Assembly: GCF_003335105.1 (NCBI RefSeq) | Contig: NZ_QFWQ01000003.1 | Span: forward strand, 1 to 64,000 | DNA length: 64,000 bases | Reading direction: 5' to 3' | Origin: Rhodanobacter denitrificans | Lineage (GTDB): Bacteria; Pseudomonadota; Gammaproteobacteria; Xanthomonadales; Rhodanobacteraceae | Shown: piece after piece, positions 8,754 through 18,100 of the stretch | Layout: each line of letters begins with the position of its first letter | Position numbering within the stretch: position 1 is the first letter of the stretch | Made by a program: the position numbers and the translations under genes | The notes under the pieces: model-generated | What the model was told of the DNA's origin: nothing | Database searches by the model: none | What the model saw: the letters and a program-made list of their open reading frames with translations, nothing else

Positions 8754-9374
8754 ATGTCTGATACGTGTTGTGCCACCACCATCGATATTGCCGCGTTGCA
8801 GGCGCGGCAGCGTCGGGTGTTGATGATCGTTCTGGCGATCAACCTCGCTACTTTCACGATGATGCTGGCCGCGGCGATCTACAGCGGTTCGTCGTCGCTG
8901 CTGTCCGGCGGGTTGGACAATCTTGGGGATGCGCTCACCTACCTCTTGAGCCTTGCGGTTGTTGGTGCCAGTGACCGCGCGAAGGCCCGGGTGGCGCTGT
9001 TCAAGGGCGCACTGATTCTTGGTGCGGCGCTTGCAGTCGCCATCCAGATTGGCTGGCGTCTCCTGCATCCTGGCGTGCCGATCTTCGAGGCGATCGGTAT
9101 CGCCGCCTTGCTGAACCTGGTCGCCAATGCCGCATGCCTGCGCCTGCTGCTGCCTTACCGCAAAGGCGACGTCAACATGGCCTCGGCCTGGGAATGCTCG
9201 CGCAATGACGTGTTCGAAGGTGTCGCCGTGCTGGCAGCGGCCGCCGGCGTCGGCTTCTTCGGCGCCGGCTGGCCCGATCTGCTGGTTGCGTCGGCGTTGT
9301 TGTTGATGTTTCTGCGCTCGGCATGGCGGGTGTTCCGCATGGCGTGGCGAAGCTACGTGAGTGGAGACAACTGA
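8754..9374 (+). CDS. CDF-type cation exporter lacking the C-terminal domain
   Basis: 206 aa with about six predicted membrane helices and almost no cytoplasmic tail, so it lacks the usual C-terminal CDF domain. Helix 2 carries LDNLGDAL (DxxxD) and helix 5 CSRNDVFEG (ND), which replace the usual HxxxD zinc ligands. The N terminus has a vicinal Cys pair (MSDTCCATT). Two relatives in this window (11057-11680 and 13722-14351) share this build. It overlaps czcD by one base (TGATG), so the two are probably cotranscribed. The exported metal is not known. Confidence 0.85.
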   Translation: MSDTCCATTIDIAALQARQRRVLMIVLAINLATFTMMLAAAIYSGSSSLLSGGLDNLGDALTYLLSLAVVGASDRAKARVALFKGALILGAALAVAIQIGWRLLHPGVPIFEAIGIAALLNLVANAACLRLLLPYRKGDVNMASAWECSRNDVFEGVAVLAAAAGVGFFGAGWPDLLVASALLLMFLRSAWRVFRMAWRSYVSGDN

Positions 9375-10279
9375 TGAATGCCGGGCACGATCATGTGGGT
9401 ACGGAGATCAGGCACGAGACGCCGCTGTGGTGGGCACTCGGCCTGACCAGTATGTTTCTTGTCGCCGAGATCATCGGCGGTCTGCTTACCAACAGCTTGG
9501 CCTTGTTGTCGGACGCGGCACACATGGCGACCGATGTGATCGCGCTGACGATCTCGCTGACCGCCGTGCGCCTGGCACGACGTCCCCCCGATGCGAAACG
9601 CACCTATGGTTACGCGCGCATGGAAGCCATCGGCGCACTCGTCAATGGTGGCTTGCTGTTCCTCGTCGCCGGCTACATCTTGTGGGAGGCGGTGCGGCGT
9701 TTCAGCGAACCGCCGTCGGTGGCCTCCACCGGCATGCTGGTGATCGCGGTGCTCGGGCTGGTGATCAACCTCATCTCGATGCGATTGCTCAAGGCCGGCA
9801 GCGGTGAAAACCTCAACGTGAAAGGCGCCTATCTGGAAGTTTGGGCCGACATGATCGGTTCGGTCGGCGTAATCATCGGCGCGTTGATCATCAAGTTCAC
9901 CGGCTTTTACATTGCCGATCCAATCATCGCCGTGTTGATTGGTCTGTGGGTGCTGCCGCGGACATGGACATTGCTGCGAGAGGCCGGGAATGTCCTGATG
10001 GAGGGGACGCCTCGTGGCGTCGATACTGAACGGGTCCGCGCCGAAATGCTGGCCACTCCGGGCGTGGCTGCGCTGCACGATGTGCACGTATGGGCGCTCA
10101 GCAGCACGCGTTCGGCGATGGCGGCGCATGTGATCATGGATGGCGACGCATCAGACGCAGAAGCGCTGCGGCTCCGGCTGGCGCAGATGCTGGAGGCGCG
10201 CTTTGACATCCATCACGTGACGCTGCAGGTCGAAACAACGTCGTGCGGGCTGGGGTGCGAGGAGCCGCAAAAGGTTTGA
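9374..10279 (+). CDS. czcD: CzcD-type CDF zinc/cobalt/cadmium exporter
   Basis: 301 aa from the ATG that overlaps the stop of the previous gene. The short N terminus has His (MNAGHDHVGTEIRHE). Six helices follow, with LLSDAAHMATDVIAL (HMATD) in helix 2 and VWADMIGSVGVI in helix 5, and a CDF C-terminal domain from about 210 (LLREAGNVLMEGTPRGVD, then ALHDVHVWALSST). CDF proteins exchange cytosolic divalent cations for protons. Together with czcCBA it gives cytoplasm-to-periplasm-to-outside metal export. Confidence 0.9.
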   Translation: MNAGHDHVGTEIRHETPLWWALGLTSMFLVAEIIGGLLTNSLALLSDAAHMATDVIALTISLTAVRLARRPPDAKRTYGYARMEAIGALVNGGLLFLVAGYILWEAVRRFSEPPSVASTGMLVIAVLGLVINLISMRLLKAGSGENLNVKGAYLEVWADMIGSVGVIIGALIIKFTGFYIADPIIAVLIGLWVLPRTWTLLREAGNVLMEGTPRGVDTERVRAEMLATPGVAALHDVHVWALSSTRSAMAAHVIMDGDASDAEALRLRLAQMLEARFDIHHVTLQVETTSCGLGCEEPQKV

Positions 10280-10490
10280 CCTCACACAGTCGCTTTGCCA
10301 AACCGCGAGCCCGGTGCCGCTTCCACGCGATGACTCCCCGTCGGCGTGGCGTGGCTGCGACGGGAACCGTCGTCCTGTCTCAAGCCTGCGCACGTCATTG
10401 TGCGTGCGATGCCGATGAACCTGGGCGATCGCGTGCGCCGCTGGCGACGCTGGCCACGGTGGAAGGCCGACAGTATGCGCGGCTACGTGG

Positions 10491-11060
10491 TCACCGCCGT
10501 TGGACGGCGTGGGGCTGGCTCGCAACCCCAGCCCAGCCACTCAGCATGGCCAGCCCACCTATCGCGAGGGCTCCCAGCATATCGCCGGGATAATGCACGC
10601 CCAGGTAGATGCGTGCCCATGCCATGAGCAGACCAAGCAGTGCGATCCCGATGCCCCAAACTCGGCTGCGTTGATTCAGCAACAGTATGCCGGCGACGAC
10701 CCACTGCACGGTCAGGTGGTCGCTGGGAAAGCTGCCGGTCGCCGCATGGGAGACCCATGCTTGGCCGACACCGGCCACGAAGGGGCGCGCTCGATCCCAG
10801 ACAGCGCCGATGACCAGATTCAGGAGTAGTGCCACGGCAGCGACACCCACCGCTTTCAGGGCGATCGAGCGCATCGACCACCGAGGAAACATCAGCATCG
10901 TCCCAAGGAGAGCAGCGGTCAGGATCAACGGCCCATCGGCCAGACCGCGCGCCAGATGCAGCATCGCGGGCGACGGCGGTGTAGACGGATGGATGGCGTG
11001 GAACAGTCGAAGGTCAACGGCATACACCACCGGGCCAAGCCCCAATGCCGGAGCGGTCAT
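10491..11060 (-). CDS. PAP2-family undecaprenyl-diphosphatase-like protein
   Basis: 189 aa membrane protein with the PAP2 phosphatase motifs in order: WDRARPF (near 90), GSFPSDH (near 112) and ARIYLGVHYPGD (near 149), the catalytic His/Asp/Arg set. In lead-resistance operons a PAP2 protein (PbrB) releases phosphate to trap exported Pb(II) as phosphate. Its place at the end of an operon with an FTR1-like permease and CDF exporters under a PbrR-like regulator supports that role by analogy. It could also simply recycle undecaprenyl diphosphate. Its start overlaps the upstream CDF gene by four bases. Confidence 0.85.
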   Translation of the reverse strand: MTAPALGLGPVVYAVDLRLFHAIHPSTPPSPAMLHLARGLADGPLILTAALLGTMLMFPRWSMRSIALKAVGVAAVALLLNLVIGAVWDRARPFVAGVGQAWVSHAATGSFPSDHLTVQWVVAGILLLNQRSRVWGIGIALLGLLMAWARIYLGVHYPGDMLGALAIGGLAMLSGWAGVASQPHAVQRR

Positions 11061-11680
11061 GGTTTGACGATCGATTCGCTGGCGGCAACCCGCGCTTCCT
11101 TCGCTTCGCGCAGAATGCCCAGCGCCTCCTTCAGTACATAGCAGGCGATGGCCGTACCGATCACCAGATCAGGCACCGCGCTGTGCCATAGAAGCACCAG
11201 CACACCGGAGACGATGACCGCCAAGTTCGCGAGGACATCGACCCGGGTAAATAGCCAAGTCGCTCGCAAATGCACCTCACCATGACGAAAGCGTTCCAGC
11301 AAGCGCAGCACCGTGGTGTTGACGACGAGAGCCACCAAGGCGATGCCCGTCATCCATAAGCCCTCGGGGTGGCTTCCCATCACAAGGCGCCACACGACAC
11401 CGAGCAAGACGCCTAGCCCCAGCACCAAAAGCAGTGTTCCGCTCAGTTGTGCCGCCGAGGCCTTGAAGCTCGCGCTGCGCGCCCACGCCAGCAGGGCGAT
11501 GCCGTAGGCACTCGCATCGGCCAGCATATCCAGCGAGTCGGCGATCAATCCCATCGACTGGGCGATCAGCCCCGCGACGATGCCGACCACGAACATCGTG
11601 GCATTGAGCCCCAAGGCGACGCGCAGAATTCGGCGTTCCGCTTCATTGGTCGCTTGCACGTGGCAGCCGCAGTCGCTCAT
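11057..11680 (-). CDS. CDF-type cation exporter, short form
   Basis: 207 aa, six-helix CDF-like protein with no substantial C-terminal domain. Helix 2 reads LIADSLDMLADASAYG (DxxxD) and helix 5 TRVDVLANL. The N terminus MSDCGCH provides a Cys/His metal cluster. It is the second of three short CDF paralogues in the island. It lies 12 bases downstream of the FTR1 gene and overlaps the PAP2 gene, so all belong to one minus-strand operon. Confidence 0.85.
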   Translation of the reverse strand: MSDCGCHVQATNEAERRILRVALGLNATMFVVGIVAGLIAQSMGLIADSLDMLADASAYGIALLAWARSASFKASAAQLSGTLLLVLGLGVLLGVVWRLVMGSHPEGLWMTGIALVALVVNTTVLRLLERFRHGEVHLRATWLFTRVDVLANLAVIVSGVLVLLWHSAVPDLVIGTAIACYVLKEALGILREAKEARVAASESIVKP

Positions 11681-11692
11681 GTCTTGTCGCCT

Positions 11693-13678
11693 TCAGTCTG
11701 CATCGGGGAGCACTTCCCGAGTCGTTGGAGGTGACGGGAGTCGTTGACGGCCACGACGGATATTGAACACGAATCCGACAGCCAGCAGCACCAAAATCGC
11801 CAACTGGGCCAACAAGGATTGCCAGGTCGGATAGATGCCCAGCAATTCGATATGCGGCACTGGCGCCACGCTCACCGCGACCCAGCCGGCCTCCTGCAGG
11901 GCGGCGATACCTTTGCCAGTCAGCGCGATGGCGAGCACGGCGATCAGCGCCGAACTGGCGGAGAAGAATGTGCCGATCGGCAGCCGCCGGCTGGTGCGCA
12001 GCAGCACCCAGGCGATTAGCCCCAGCACCGCGGCACCGGCGGCGATGCCGCTGAGCAGCCACACTTCCTGGCCGTCGTTCCACAACGCAGCGTAGAACAG
12101 GATGCTCTCGAACACCTCGCGGTACACCGAGATGAAGGCCAGTCCGAACAGGAACCACGCCGAACGTCGGTTGAGCGCGGCCGCCATCTTTTCCTTTAGA
12201 TACGCCTGCCAGCGACCACCGATGCTCTTCTGGTGCATCCACAGACCGACCCCGAGCAACACGAACGCCGCAAACAGCGACGACAGTCCCTCGGTCAATT
12301 CACGACCGGCACCGCTGATGGAGATCGCATAGCTGGCGATCGCCCAGGTGATGCCACCGGCCACGAGCGCAAGGATCCAGCCCGCATGCACGTAGCGCAG
12401 CGCTTCGGGTCGCGCGGCCTTGCGTAGAAAAGCGAGCAGTGCGACCACGACCAGCAGGGCTTCCAGACCCTCGCGAACCAGGATGGTGAAGGCACCCAAG
12501 AAGATGGCGGCCGCATCGCTCGCCGCATCGGCGGTGACTTCCTGTGCGCGTACCAACAGACCATCAATGGCATCGGCCTGTTTCACCACCGACTCCACGG
12601 GAGTGTTACCCGACAATGCGCTGCGATAGGCACCCATCGACGTTTCGAGCTGGGCGCGCAGCGCGCTGTCACGTGCATTGAGTTGCGGTTCGACCGGTTC
12701 CACGCCATCGAGGTAGGCGGATAGCGCCAGCTGGGTGGCTTGCGTCTTCGCACCAGCACGGTAAGCCGTCAGGCTCGCCGCCAGTCGCGCCCGTGCCAGG
12801 GGGATGCCGGCCAAGGCCTGCTGCTGGATGACGTCAGGGTGAGCTCGCAAGTAACCCACGATCGTCCGAGCACGCTCTGCACCAAGAGTAGGTGTCAGCT
12901 GCGCAACACGCGCACGCGACAGCTCCTTCAGATCCGCGATCTGCGCTCGCGCGGCAGTGTCGTGTTGCCAGGTATCGGCACCGGCGACCGCTTCCTTGGC
13001 GTAAGCCAGCGAACCCACGTAGTACGCCAGCGCCCAGCGGTCATCGGAAGAGAGTTGCTGCGCGTAGCTCGCCATCGGCGTGCCTGCCACGCCCTGGCTG
13101 ATCACCTCATACAACGACAGCGCGCTGCGTTGATCGGCCCGCGTCTGATCGGTGAAGTTCACCGGTCGGGGCGATAGCAGCAGGCCAGCGGGCCCGTCAC
13201 CGTGTCCGGTGGCGCCATGACAAGCGGCGCACTGGTTTTGATAGAGCGTTGCCCCGCGCGCCAGATCGGGAGCGCGTTCCGGTGCGGTCGGCACCGGGTA
13301 CGCCTGCAGCAACGCATCGGCCAGTGCATGCGCCTGCGTCGCCACCTGCGCGGGTGTCGCCTTGGCCTCGACCGAGGCCACCAACGTATCGGCTTGTTGC
13401 AATAGTGCCGGTGTGGCGACGGTCGGTGGCAACGCGGCGATACGCGATCGCGCTGTCGCCGTGAACTCCCGCATCTCGGCGTACTCGGACGTGCTGATCA
13501 CAGCGCCATCCTTCACCGCGCCCGCGTAATCGGTCGCCAGGTAGTCGAGCATCTGCCAGGTCTGCGGGACGGCGGAAGGGATGTCCTCGGCCTGTGCCGG
13601 CAGCGCGCCTATGCCCCACACCAGAAGGGCGGCCACGGCGACGTGGTGCAAGATATTGCGAATGCGTGTCGTTATCAT
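11693..13678 (-). CDS. Cytochrome c-FTR1 fusion permease (PbrT/iron-permease type)
   Basis: 661 aa. Signal peptide about 1-30 (ending AQA), periplasmic helical region, class I cytochrome c domain with heme motif C150-A-A-C153-H154, further periplasmic helices to about 390, then an FTR1 permease domain of seven or so helices. REGLE (402-406) and REVFE (520-524) are the paired REXXE motifs used for Fe(III) passage in FTR1 proteins. PbrT, the lead-uptake protein of pbr operons, belongs to this family. Genomic context (short CDFs, PAP2, PbrR-like regulator) favours a Pb role over iron, but this is inference. Confidence 0.88.
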   Translation of the reverse strand: MITTRIRNILHHVAVAALLVWGIGALPAQAEDIPSAVPQTWQMLDYLATDYAGAVKDGAVISTSEYAEMREFTATARSRIAALPPTVATPALLQQADTLVASVEAKATPAQVATQAHALADALLQAYPVPTAPERAPDLARGATLYQNQCAACHGATGHGDGPAGLLLSPRPVNFTDQTRADQRSALSLYEVISQGVAGTPMASYAQQLSSDDRWALAYYVGSLAYAKEAVAGADTWQHDTAARAQIADLKELSRARVAQLTPTLGAERARTIVGYLRAHPDVIQQQALAGIPLARARLAASLTAYRAGAKTQATQLALSAYLDGVEPVEPQLNARDSALRAQLETSMGAYRSALSGNTPVESVVKQADAIDGLLVRAQEVTADAASDAAAIFLGAFTILVREGLEALLVVVALLAFLRKAARPEALRYVHAGWILALVAGGITWAIASYAISISGAGRELTEGLSSLFAAFVLLGVGLWMHQKSIGGRWQAYLKEKMAAALNRRSAWFLFGLAFISVYREVFESILFYAALWNDGQEVWLLSGIAAGAAVLGLIAWVLLRTSRRLPIGTFFSASSALIAVLAIALTGKGIAALQEAGWVAVSVAPVPHIELLGIYPTWQSLLAQLAILVLLAVGFVFNIRRGRQRLPSPPTTREVLPDAD

Positions 13679-13721
13679 TGTTGAAGTATAGCCAGAGAGG
13701 GATTCGGTGGCAGCATGGCGT

Positions 13722-14351
13722 TCACTGGACGTGCGAGGGGTGCAAACGAAACTGCGGCCACGCGGATCTCAGGACCTCGACACCGGTTCGCGCGAAAAGC
13801 AACGCCAGCAAGGCGCCAAAAGCCAGATCGAGCCATGTCCAGCCGCTCCAGGCCATGAGTGCCGTGGTCAGCAAAACGCCGGCATTGCCGATGACGTCAT
13901 TGCGCGAGCACAGCCAGACCGAGCGCATGTTGATGTCGTGCGAACGAAATCGGGTCAGCAACGCGAGGCAGGTGAGATTGGCGATGAGCGCGACACCGGC
14001 GGCGATCGCCATCACACCCGTCAAGGGCTCGGCACCCGTCACCAGCTTGCGGCCGACTTCGGCGATCACGATCCCCGCGAACAGCAGCTGGATGCCGCCT
14101 TTCACCAGAGCGGACCCCGCCCGCCACCGCAGGGCCTGTCCCACGGCCCAGAGACTGAGCGCATACACCAACGCATCGCCGAGACTGTCCAGGGAGTCTC
14201 CCTGCAGCGCGGTCGAATCAGCCCAAAGCCCCGCGCCGAATTCGCCCACGAAGATCGCCACGTTGATGAATAAGACCGTCCATAACACGCGACGCTGGGC
14301 CGCAGAGCGAGCCAACGCTTGACCGGTTGATTCACAGTCGCAACATGCCAT
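13722..14351 (-). CDS. CDF-type cation exporter, short form, first gene of operon
   Basis: 209 aa starting MACCDCEST, a Cys-rich N terminus shared with the two other short CDFs. Helix 2 has LQGDSLDSLGDALVY and helix 5 CSRNDVIGNAG. The ATG at 14351 was preferred over a GTG one codon upstream because homologues begin MACC. It is the first gene after the MerR-type promoter at 14381-14411. The leader is about 25 bases. Predicted inner-membrane exporter of Pb/Cd/Zn-like cations. Confidence 0.87.
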   Translation of the reverse strand: MACCDCESTGQALARSAAQRRVLWTVLFINVAIFVGEFGAGLWADSTALQGDSLDSLGDALVYALSLWAVGQALRWRAGSALVKGGIQLLFAGIVIAEVGRKLVTGAEPLTGVMAIAAGVALIANLTCLALLTRFRSHDINMRSVWLCSRNDVIGNAGVLLTTALMAWSGWTWLDLAFGALLALLFARTGVEVLRSAWPQFRLHPSHVQ

Positions 14352-14380
14352 CACTTGAACTCTTATGCGGTGTGCGGCGT

Positions 14381-14411
14381 AGACTAAAGTCCGTAGCTAC
14401 TACGGAGTCAA
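14381..14411 (-). promoter_or_regulatory. MerR-type operator/promoter for the minus-strand metal operon
   Basis: Read on the minus strand: TTGACT (14406-14411), 19-base spacer, TAGTCT (14381-14386). The spacer holds a perfect dyad, CCGTAG-TAG-CTACGG (14391-14405). The long spacer and central dyad match metal-controlled MerR-family promoters. The GGAG at 14404-14407 on the plus strand may double as ribosome binding site of the divergent regulator at 14417. Confidence 0.85.
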
Positions 14412-14416
14412 CCACC

Positions 14417-14803
14417 GTGCGCATTAGCGATCTGGCGAAAGCCACCGGCTGTCATCTGGAAACCGTACGCTACTACGAGCGCATCGGGTTGCTGCCGCCG
14501 CCGGAGCGGTCGACTGCGGGATACCGCAACTATCGCGATAGCGACGTCGAGCGTTTGCAGTTCATTGTGCGCAGCCGCGCGCTGGGTTTTAGCCTCGAAG
14601 AAATCCGTAGCCTACTCACGCTTGCCTCACGCACGGAACTGTCGTGCAAGCAGGTCGATGGCGTGGCACGAACGCATCTGGCACAGGTGGAAGCCAAGCA
14701 GCGCGAATTGGCGGCGCTGGCCGCCGAGCTGCGGGGCATGATCGAAACGTGCCATCACGACACGCGAGCAACCTGCACCATCTTGCAATCGCTGGCAGGG
14801 TAG
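14417..14803 (+). CDS. MerR-family metal regulator, PbrR/CadR-like
   Basis: 128 aa from the GTG at 14417, chosen because it gives the standard MerR N terminus (RISDLAKATGCHLETVRYYE) with GGAG nine bases upstream. A winged-helix domain (1-70) and dimerisation helix are followed by Cys77, Cys112 and Cys120. The three cysteines match the Pb/Cd/Zn-binding layout of PbrR/CadR, with a loop one residue shorter than MerR. It faces the minus-strand operon across a MerR-type promoter and is its likely activator. The regulated metal (Pb, Cd or Zn) cannot be fixed from sequence. Confidence 0.88.
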   Translation: MRISDLAKATGCHLETVRYYERIGLLPPPERSTAGYRNYRDSDVERLQFIVRSRALGFSLEEIRSLLTLASRTELSCKQVDGVARTHLAQVEAKQRELAALAAELRGMIETCHHDTRATCTILQSLAG

Positions 14804-14821
14804 ATGGTCTGCATTCCTCCA

Positions 14822-15190
14822 TTAGCCATCGTCAGGGGTCAGCGTCAGAAGTGGCCGTATCCGTTGTCGGATGGTCAGGAGCAAGGCGCTCATGCTCTCC
14901 AGCTCGGCCTCAATGTCTGCCGCCAACTCGGTGATGGTTTCATCGACGCTCGTCGCGGATAAGGCTCCCCCGTTGATCAGGGTGTGCGCCATCCCATGCA
15001 ACCGGAGAAGATCGGCGCGTAATTCGTCCGGATCGACCAGGACCGCGCGAACGGTGTCGAGATCATCGACCGCACGCAACAGGTGAGTCGTATCAAAGGT
15101 CGCGCGCAATTTTTGAAGTCCTATGACGTCGACACCCCCGCGGGGCGACGCGGCGTCGATCCGCCCCGTGCTATTCGATCGCTGGGTCAT
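14822..15190 (-). CDS. tnpC: TnpC-like regulator of Tn3-family transposase
   Basis: 122 aa, mostly helical (for example LIRDLLRL-type heptads near 50-100), beginning 20 bases inside the 3' end of tnpA. In Tn5041-type Tn3 transposons TnpC is a small protein encoded next to tnpA that controls transposase expression post-transcriptionally. Identification rests on size, position, overlap with tnpA and composition. It converges with the PbrR-like gene 18 bases away. Confidence 0.7.
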   Translation of the reverse strand: MTQRSNSTGRIDAASPRGGVDVIGLQKLRATFDTTHLLRAVDDLDTVRAVLVDPDELRADLLRLHGMAHTLINGGALSATSVDETITELAADIEAELESMSALLLTIRQRIRPLLTLTPDDG

Positions 15191-18100
15191 TCGCTTGCTC
15201 CGTTGCTAGGGTCGTCGCCCGCGCGGCTTTGGCGGCATCCTTGAACAGGCGGTCACGAATCCACGGTTCGGGCGGTCGCTTCAAGTCAAGGCGATAGTCA
15301 CCAAACCGTTTGACGCCGCCGGTCAGATAGGGTGAGAAAAAGGCCACGTCGTGTCCCGACACCGCGAGACCTTCATCAGCAAGCTTTTGAAGGGCGCGCA
15401 TCATGTCCACGGTGTTCTGCAAGATCACGGCCGAGGCGATCAGATCGTTATACCGAAGACGCTTCTGTTGCTCGTCTGGATCGTTCTCGGCGATCACGTC
15501 GCCGCCGAACGAAAAGAACTTCGCGAAGCCGTTGTACGACTCGATCTTATTGGTCTCGGCCGTGACCTCTTGGCGCAAGGGCAAACTACCGATCCAGTTC
15601 AACAAAAAGACGGTGCGGTGGGCGCGCCCGAGCTCCTGCGCCGCCAGAAAAAGGCGGTTGCGTTGGCTGCTCGCACCGAGCCGGCGCAGAAGCATCGGGG
15701 AGGCGATCCTGCCCGCCTGGATCGAGATAGCAATCTGCAGGAGATCCTTCCAGTGGGTCTCGATCAACGTCCAGTCGATTGCGCCATGAAAGAGCGAGTC
15801 GATGTGCTTGTAGTGGGTCTGCTTGTCGGCACGGAAGAAATCGAGATCCTTCCAGTTGCGTATCCGCGGCAACAGATTGATACCGAGCAGGTACGTGAAC
15901 GCAAACACGGTGGCCGACTGGCCCTGCGTGTCCGAGTACACGGTGTCGGGTTCGACCGACAGCTTGGCTTGCATCAGGCCTTCGATGACGTAGACGGCCT
16001 CCCAGATACCCGGCGGGATAAAGTGCCGAAAGGTCGCGATGTAGTTATTCGCGACATGACGATAGGCCACCGCACCCATCTTGCGGTACCGAAAGTGATA
16101 GCCCGCCAACAAGTTCTGATCGTAGAAGTCATATTGCGTGCCATCGGCCGCGACGCTCTTGCCGTCACCCCAGAGCCGCGGAAGATCGAGGCGCAGATAG
16201 AGCTCAGCCAGTTCGCGAGTGGCGGCTTCGAGCTTTTCGACGGTGACGTGCCGGCGGTTGACCCGCGAAATCATATGCGGGCTGACCTCGCCGACGAAAT
16301 GGCGCGCGGCTTGGTTGGGCCCCAGGTTGCACCCCATAGCGAAGACCGTTTGCAGATAACGCTCGGTGGCCTGTTTGATCTTCGGCTCGTGCCCCGATAT
16401 CGGGCCAAAATGCCGCGTGAAGTGCGTCCAGTGCTCGATGTTGGCCAGAATATCCAGGAGGTTCCGCGTGGGGAGTTCACGGCCGAGTGCACTCTGCAGG
16501 GCAATCACCGACGCCGGGATATCCCGCGCCTGGACGCGACGCAGCACCGGCTCGCCATCGGCACCGATCGCCACATCTCCCTTGAGTTCGGGAAACGCGG
16601 CGTCGATGCGTGCCGCCGTGTCGGTCAACCGTTGTTTCAGCTCGCTGACGCATGCCGCCGCTGAGGGTGGAATATCGACCTTGGCGCAAAAATCGGCGAG
16701 GCGCGCTTCGCACTCCGCCCATGGCAGCAAGTGCTCTCGGACGTCGGCGAAGGCCTCCGATCCCACCACACAGGTATCACCGGATTTGAGCTCGCTGGCC
16801 AGGTGCGAGAAAACACACATTTCGAGGTAGCGACGATTGACGGACGGGCCATCGTCAGAGCGCATGATGAGCTTGCGCCACCGTTCCGAGCAAAATTGCA
16901 GATTCACCGCGTCGGAAACCCATTCGGCTTTGCGACCTTCGTTGGCCAGCACGATGGCCAACGCTTCCATGAGCGATTGGTTCTGCGTCGACGAGACGAA
17001 ATCAAGCGTGCGCGCAAGCCGCATCAACACTGCACGATGACTGCTGAAGAAACGCCAGAGCAATGGCAGGTGATTGCTACCGCCCGATAGACGAATCGCC
17101 GCACAGTCTTCGCGTAACCCCTCCAAATTGCCGTCCGGCGTCAGCAGTGCGCGGATGCGACGTCCGGCAGCAGGGTCTTCCTTTTCCTCCGCGAGGATCG
17201 CCAGGACATCGTCCAGTTTCGCGACGAGCTGTTCGGCCATCGCACGTTGGTGCATCTGAATCGCGGTGAGTTCTTCCTTGGCGCGTTTGTGCAGCGTACT
17301 CACGCGGCGAATGAACATTTCCGCGAGATCGTCGCGTGCGCGAACCCGCATGCGGTGAATCAGTGCGAGCATCAGGGCGTATCGCCGGCTAGGTACTGTG
17401 CGTTTGAGGTCATCCGCATCGAGCAAAGCGGCTTGGTGGGCGAGGTGCCGGATCTTGTTCACGGGGGCATCGCGGAGTGAATCATCCACGTCGCCCAGTG
17501 TCTTCAGCCACGCCAACTGATCGAGAACGGCTTCGAGGTGCTTTTTGGTCGCCCGCTTGGGGATGGCCTTGATCGCCTGGAAAGCCGACTGCCGCTGGGC
17601 GAAGTCGGTGGCCAACAGACTGTCCAAAAAATCCCGACGTTCGGTCGTCAGACCCGCGCTGACGCTGTCATACAGGCGCTCTTGCGCAGTCACGGCCGCG
17701 GCTTCGGCGATCCTGTCCAGCGTGGAGAACGCCGGCAGCTCGTACCGGCGATAGATCAGCTCTTCGATCGTTGCATTGATGACGTCAACACGCTGGTCCA
17801 TGACTTCGGACGCTTCATACGCTGCACGCACGGCAATGCGTTGTGCTTCCTTGCCGTAGTAGCGTTGGATGTCGAGATAGGTACGGACGGCCGCGAAATG
17901 CCGATAGAGGGTCTTGGAGCCCCGATAGTCAGCCGCCGTGGCTGGCTTCAGGTTCAACACCGTCCGAATGTGGCCGATGATCTCAGCCGGCACGCTCTCC
18001 AAGGCAAGAAAGTAATGCAACTGCTGAAACGTCTTGAGCAGCACGATCAAGCCCAAGCGGCCCGCATCGCTACGAGCAAAGCCCGAAGCCCATTCCACTT

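Noticed and set aside
10280-10490. Gene between czcD and PAP2
   Set aside because: It is a convergent gap; the open frames show only Arg-rich shadow composition.
14822-14850. Left end of the transposon at the GGGGTC near 14834
   Set aside because: Only GGGGTC matches the candidate end at 18331, the rest differs, and it lies within the tnpC gene.
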